A stretch of 6,238 bases of DNA from Bacilli bacterium (lineage in GTDB: Bacteria > Bacillota_I > Bacilli_A > RF39 > UBA660), in assembly GCA_007116525.1 (NCBI GenBank), contig SKIH01000016.1:1-6238 (forward strand), written 5' to 3'. Under the pieces are notes generated by a model. That model made no database searches. It was not told where the DNA came from and worked only from the letters and a program-made list of their open reading frames with translations. This document shows, in pieces, positions 5,387 through 6,238 of this stretch (the first letter of the stretch is position 1; each line of letters begins with the position of its first letter). A program made the translations under genes and the position numbers.

Positions 5387-5789
5387 GTATCATATTTAAA
5401 AGTTGCACTTTAAATTTGTCTTTTTGTTCTTCATCTTTAGATATCATAACACCTTTATAAGAGACTAGTTCAGATCTATGACCTTCGCTTAAAATCTTAA
5501 CTGGTTCTAATCTATCTAACTTAATAACATTCTTAATTTTACTAACTTTGTAAACAAGCCTTAAATTACCATGAACTTTAGCAAAAAGGGCATCAGTAGG
5601 TAACTTCATTGAATATTCTAAATATTCTTCATTTTCATTAATTAGTTCTCCTAAAAATTCACCTTTTTTTATTTTGGGGTAATATTCGAAATACATTTTT
5701 TTATAAGCAAGCATATTATATTTCTTTAAAGAGCGCTCGAGTTTTTTAAATTCATTTTCATTTATATATTCAAAAAGATATGCTTTCAT
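5379..5789 (-). CDS. Unknown 136-residue cytosolic protein
   Basis: I do not recognise this protein. The start is taken as ATG at 5789 (MKAYLFEY) because GGGAG lies nine bases upstream; a GTG at 5807 in the same frame overlaps that site. It has no membrane segment or signal peptide and is rich in Lys, Glu and Tyr. Residues 1-35 look helical with an N-terminal strand. Residues 36-110 appear beta-rich (GEFLGELI, LFAKVHGNLRLVYKV, LDRLEPVKIL). The most distinctive stretch is SEGHRSELVSYKGVMISK (101-118), followed by a charged C-terminal helix. There are no cysteines. A near-consensus promoter makes it an independent unit, convergent with the CCxGH gene, and nothing nearby points to a role. Confidence 0.88.
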   Translation of the reverse strand: MKAYLFEYINENEFKKLERSLKKYNMLAYKKMYFEYYPKIKKGEFLGELINENEEYLEYSMKLPTDALFAKVHGNLRLVYKVSKIKNVIKLDRLEPVKILSEGHRSELVSYKGVMISKDEEQKDKFKVQLLNMIQK

Positions 5790-5798
5790 ATAAATCAA

Positions 5799-5803
5799 CT
5801 CCC
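5799..5803 (-). promoter_or_regulatory. Ribosome binding site fixing the start of the 136-residue protein
   Basis: GGGAG on the minus strand lies nine bases before the ATG at 5787-5789 and overlaps the region after the alternative GTG, so the shorter protein is preferred. Confidence 0.7.
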
Positions 5804-5823
5804 ACACTCGCCTACTATATAAT

Positions 5824-5853
5824 ATTATACTATTTTAGAGTCAAAAAAGTCAA
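5824..5853 (-). promoter_or_regulatory. Promoter of the gene at 5379-5789
   Basis: On the minus strand TTGACT (-35, 5848-5853) and a perfect TATAAT (-10, 5824-5829) are 18 bases apart, close to sigma-A consensus. Transcription would begin near 5817, about 27 bases before the start codon. Confidence 0.82.
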
Positions 5854-5855
5854 TG

Positions 5856-5877
5856 AAAAAAAGTGCCTAAGCACTTT
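5856..5877 (-). terminator. Intrinsic terminator after the Trp-ladder protein gene
   Basis: On the minus strand AAGTGC (5871-5876) pairs with GCACTT (5861-5866) across TTAG, followed by a T-run (5856-5862). The TAA stop (5876-5878) overlaps the stem, and the promoter of the next gene begins only three bases beyond the T-run. Confidence 0.85.
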
Positions 5878-6238
5878 ATGAACGAACTTTCGCCCCAGTT
5901 AATTTATACCCTTTTTCAAGCAAAACTCCATCTTCCTCAGTTTCTCTATACTCTAAACTAGTTTCTCCTGCTATAAACCTTCTCGTAATATATCTAAAAT
6001 GCATTACTCCATCAACTTCTTTAACTTCTCTTCTTCTCGATGGAGTTACAGTTAACCTTTTAGTAGTCCAATTTGACCAGTTACCCCAATCAGACCAAGT
6101 TCCTTCTTCAACATATCTATATTCATATAAATAGTTATAAGACACCTCATCAGATTCATCTTCTTCTCTTGGTGCTGTCGGTTGAGATGGTCTATCATCA
6201 CTAGCATCTTCTTCATCTACTTCGTCTTCTTCATCTAC
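5876..6238 (-). CDS. C-terminal part of an unknown protein with acidic linker and Trp ladder; start outside window
   Basis: The frame is open to the right edge, giving the last 120 residues of a larger protein; the in-frame GTG at 6145 has no ribosome binding site and lies inside the acidic linker, so it is not a start. Residues 1-31 are an acidic, Pro/Ser-containing linker with a repeated VDEEDE unit. A compact domain follows: a Tyr-rich strand (34-42), then W48, W51, W54 and W57 at exact three-residue spacing (TWSDWGNWSNWTT), then an Arg-rich stretch (SRRREVKEV, 67-75) and more Arg/aromatic strands (FRYITRRFI, 81-89). Related W-S-x-W and Y-x-Y-R patterns occur in surface and phage structural proteins of Bacillota, as far as I recall. 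Acidic linkers like this often join a membrane anchor to an outer domain, so extracellular display is plausible but the anchor is not visible. The domain has no cysteines. Function unknown. Confidence 0.85.
   Translation of the reverse strand, partial: VDEEDEVDEEDASDDRPSQPTAPREEDESDEVSYNYLYEYRYVEEGTWSDWGNWSNWTTKRLTVTPSRRREVKEVDGVMHFRYITRRFIAGETSLEYRETEEDGVLLEKGYKLTGAKVRS
6187..6238 (-). repeat. Short tandem repeat coding for the acidic linker
   Basis: On the minus strand GTAGATGAAGAAGA(C/T) occurs twice, 18 bases apart (from 6238 and from 6220), encoding VDEED twice. It is a low-complexity coding repeat that could expand or contract by slippage, and it may continue beyond the window. Confidence 0.6.

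Noticed and set aside
5790..5807. GTG start adding six residues to the 136-residue protein
   Set aside because: The added region contains the GGGAG site serving the downstream ATG.
6143..6145. GTG as the start of an 89-residue protein
   Set aside because: The frame stays open through an acidic linker to the window edge, and no ribosome binding site precedes the GTG, so the gene is larger and truncated by the window.

Overview
The window is AT-rich (about 30% GC by eye) and reads as chromosomal DNA of a low-GC Bacillota, possibly an uncultured Bacilli-type gut lineage. The lineage is inferred only from base composition, Gram-positive style Shine-Dalgarno sites and sigma-A promoters, short intrinsic terminators, and CCA-encoding tRNAs with Bacillus/Mycoplasma-like sequences. 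Tryptophan is encoded by TGG in every gene read, so there is no sign of the Mycoplasma/Spiroplasma UGA=Trp code.

Layout from left to right. (1) Positions 3-977, minus strand: the first 325 codons of cysS (cysteinyl-tRNA synthetase), cut by the left edge. (2) Positions 1035-4233, minus strand: three consecutive genes for proteins of 349, 321 and 350 residues (in transcription order) that share one architecture. Each has a basic N-terminal domain of about 75-90 residues, one membrane segment, a very acidic linker and a helical outer domain of about 200 residues. Weak shared motifs in the outer domains suggest a diverged tandem paralogous family; I do not recognise it as a named family. Each gene ends in an intrinsic terminator that contains or touches its stop codon, and two of the three have a clear promoter of their own. 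(3) Positions 4386-4553, plus strand: a two-tRNA unit (CAU anticodon, most likely the lysidine-modified tRNA-Ile2, followed by tRNA-Leu(UAG)) with a promoter and terminator. (4) Positions 4694-5356, plus strand: a 220-residue unknown protein with a Cys-Cys-x-Gly-His motif, driven by a promoter whose -35 box lies inside a perfect inverted repeat. (5) Positions 5379-5789, minus strand: a 136-residue unknown cytosolic protein, convergent with the previous gene across a shared bidirectional terminator. (6) Positions 5876-6238, minus strand: the C-terminal 120 residues of a larger, probably surface-exposed protein with an acidic linker and a tryptophan ladder (four Trp at every third residue).

The translation genes (cysS, two tRNAs) are ordinary housekeeping. 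The accessory interest lies in the membrane-protein trio, the CCxGH protein and the Trp-ladder protein. I see no transposase, integrase, CRISPR array or phage gene, and no evidence that the unknown genes form one pathway. Most appear to be single-gene transcription units.
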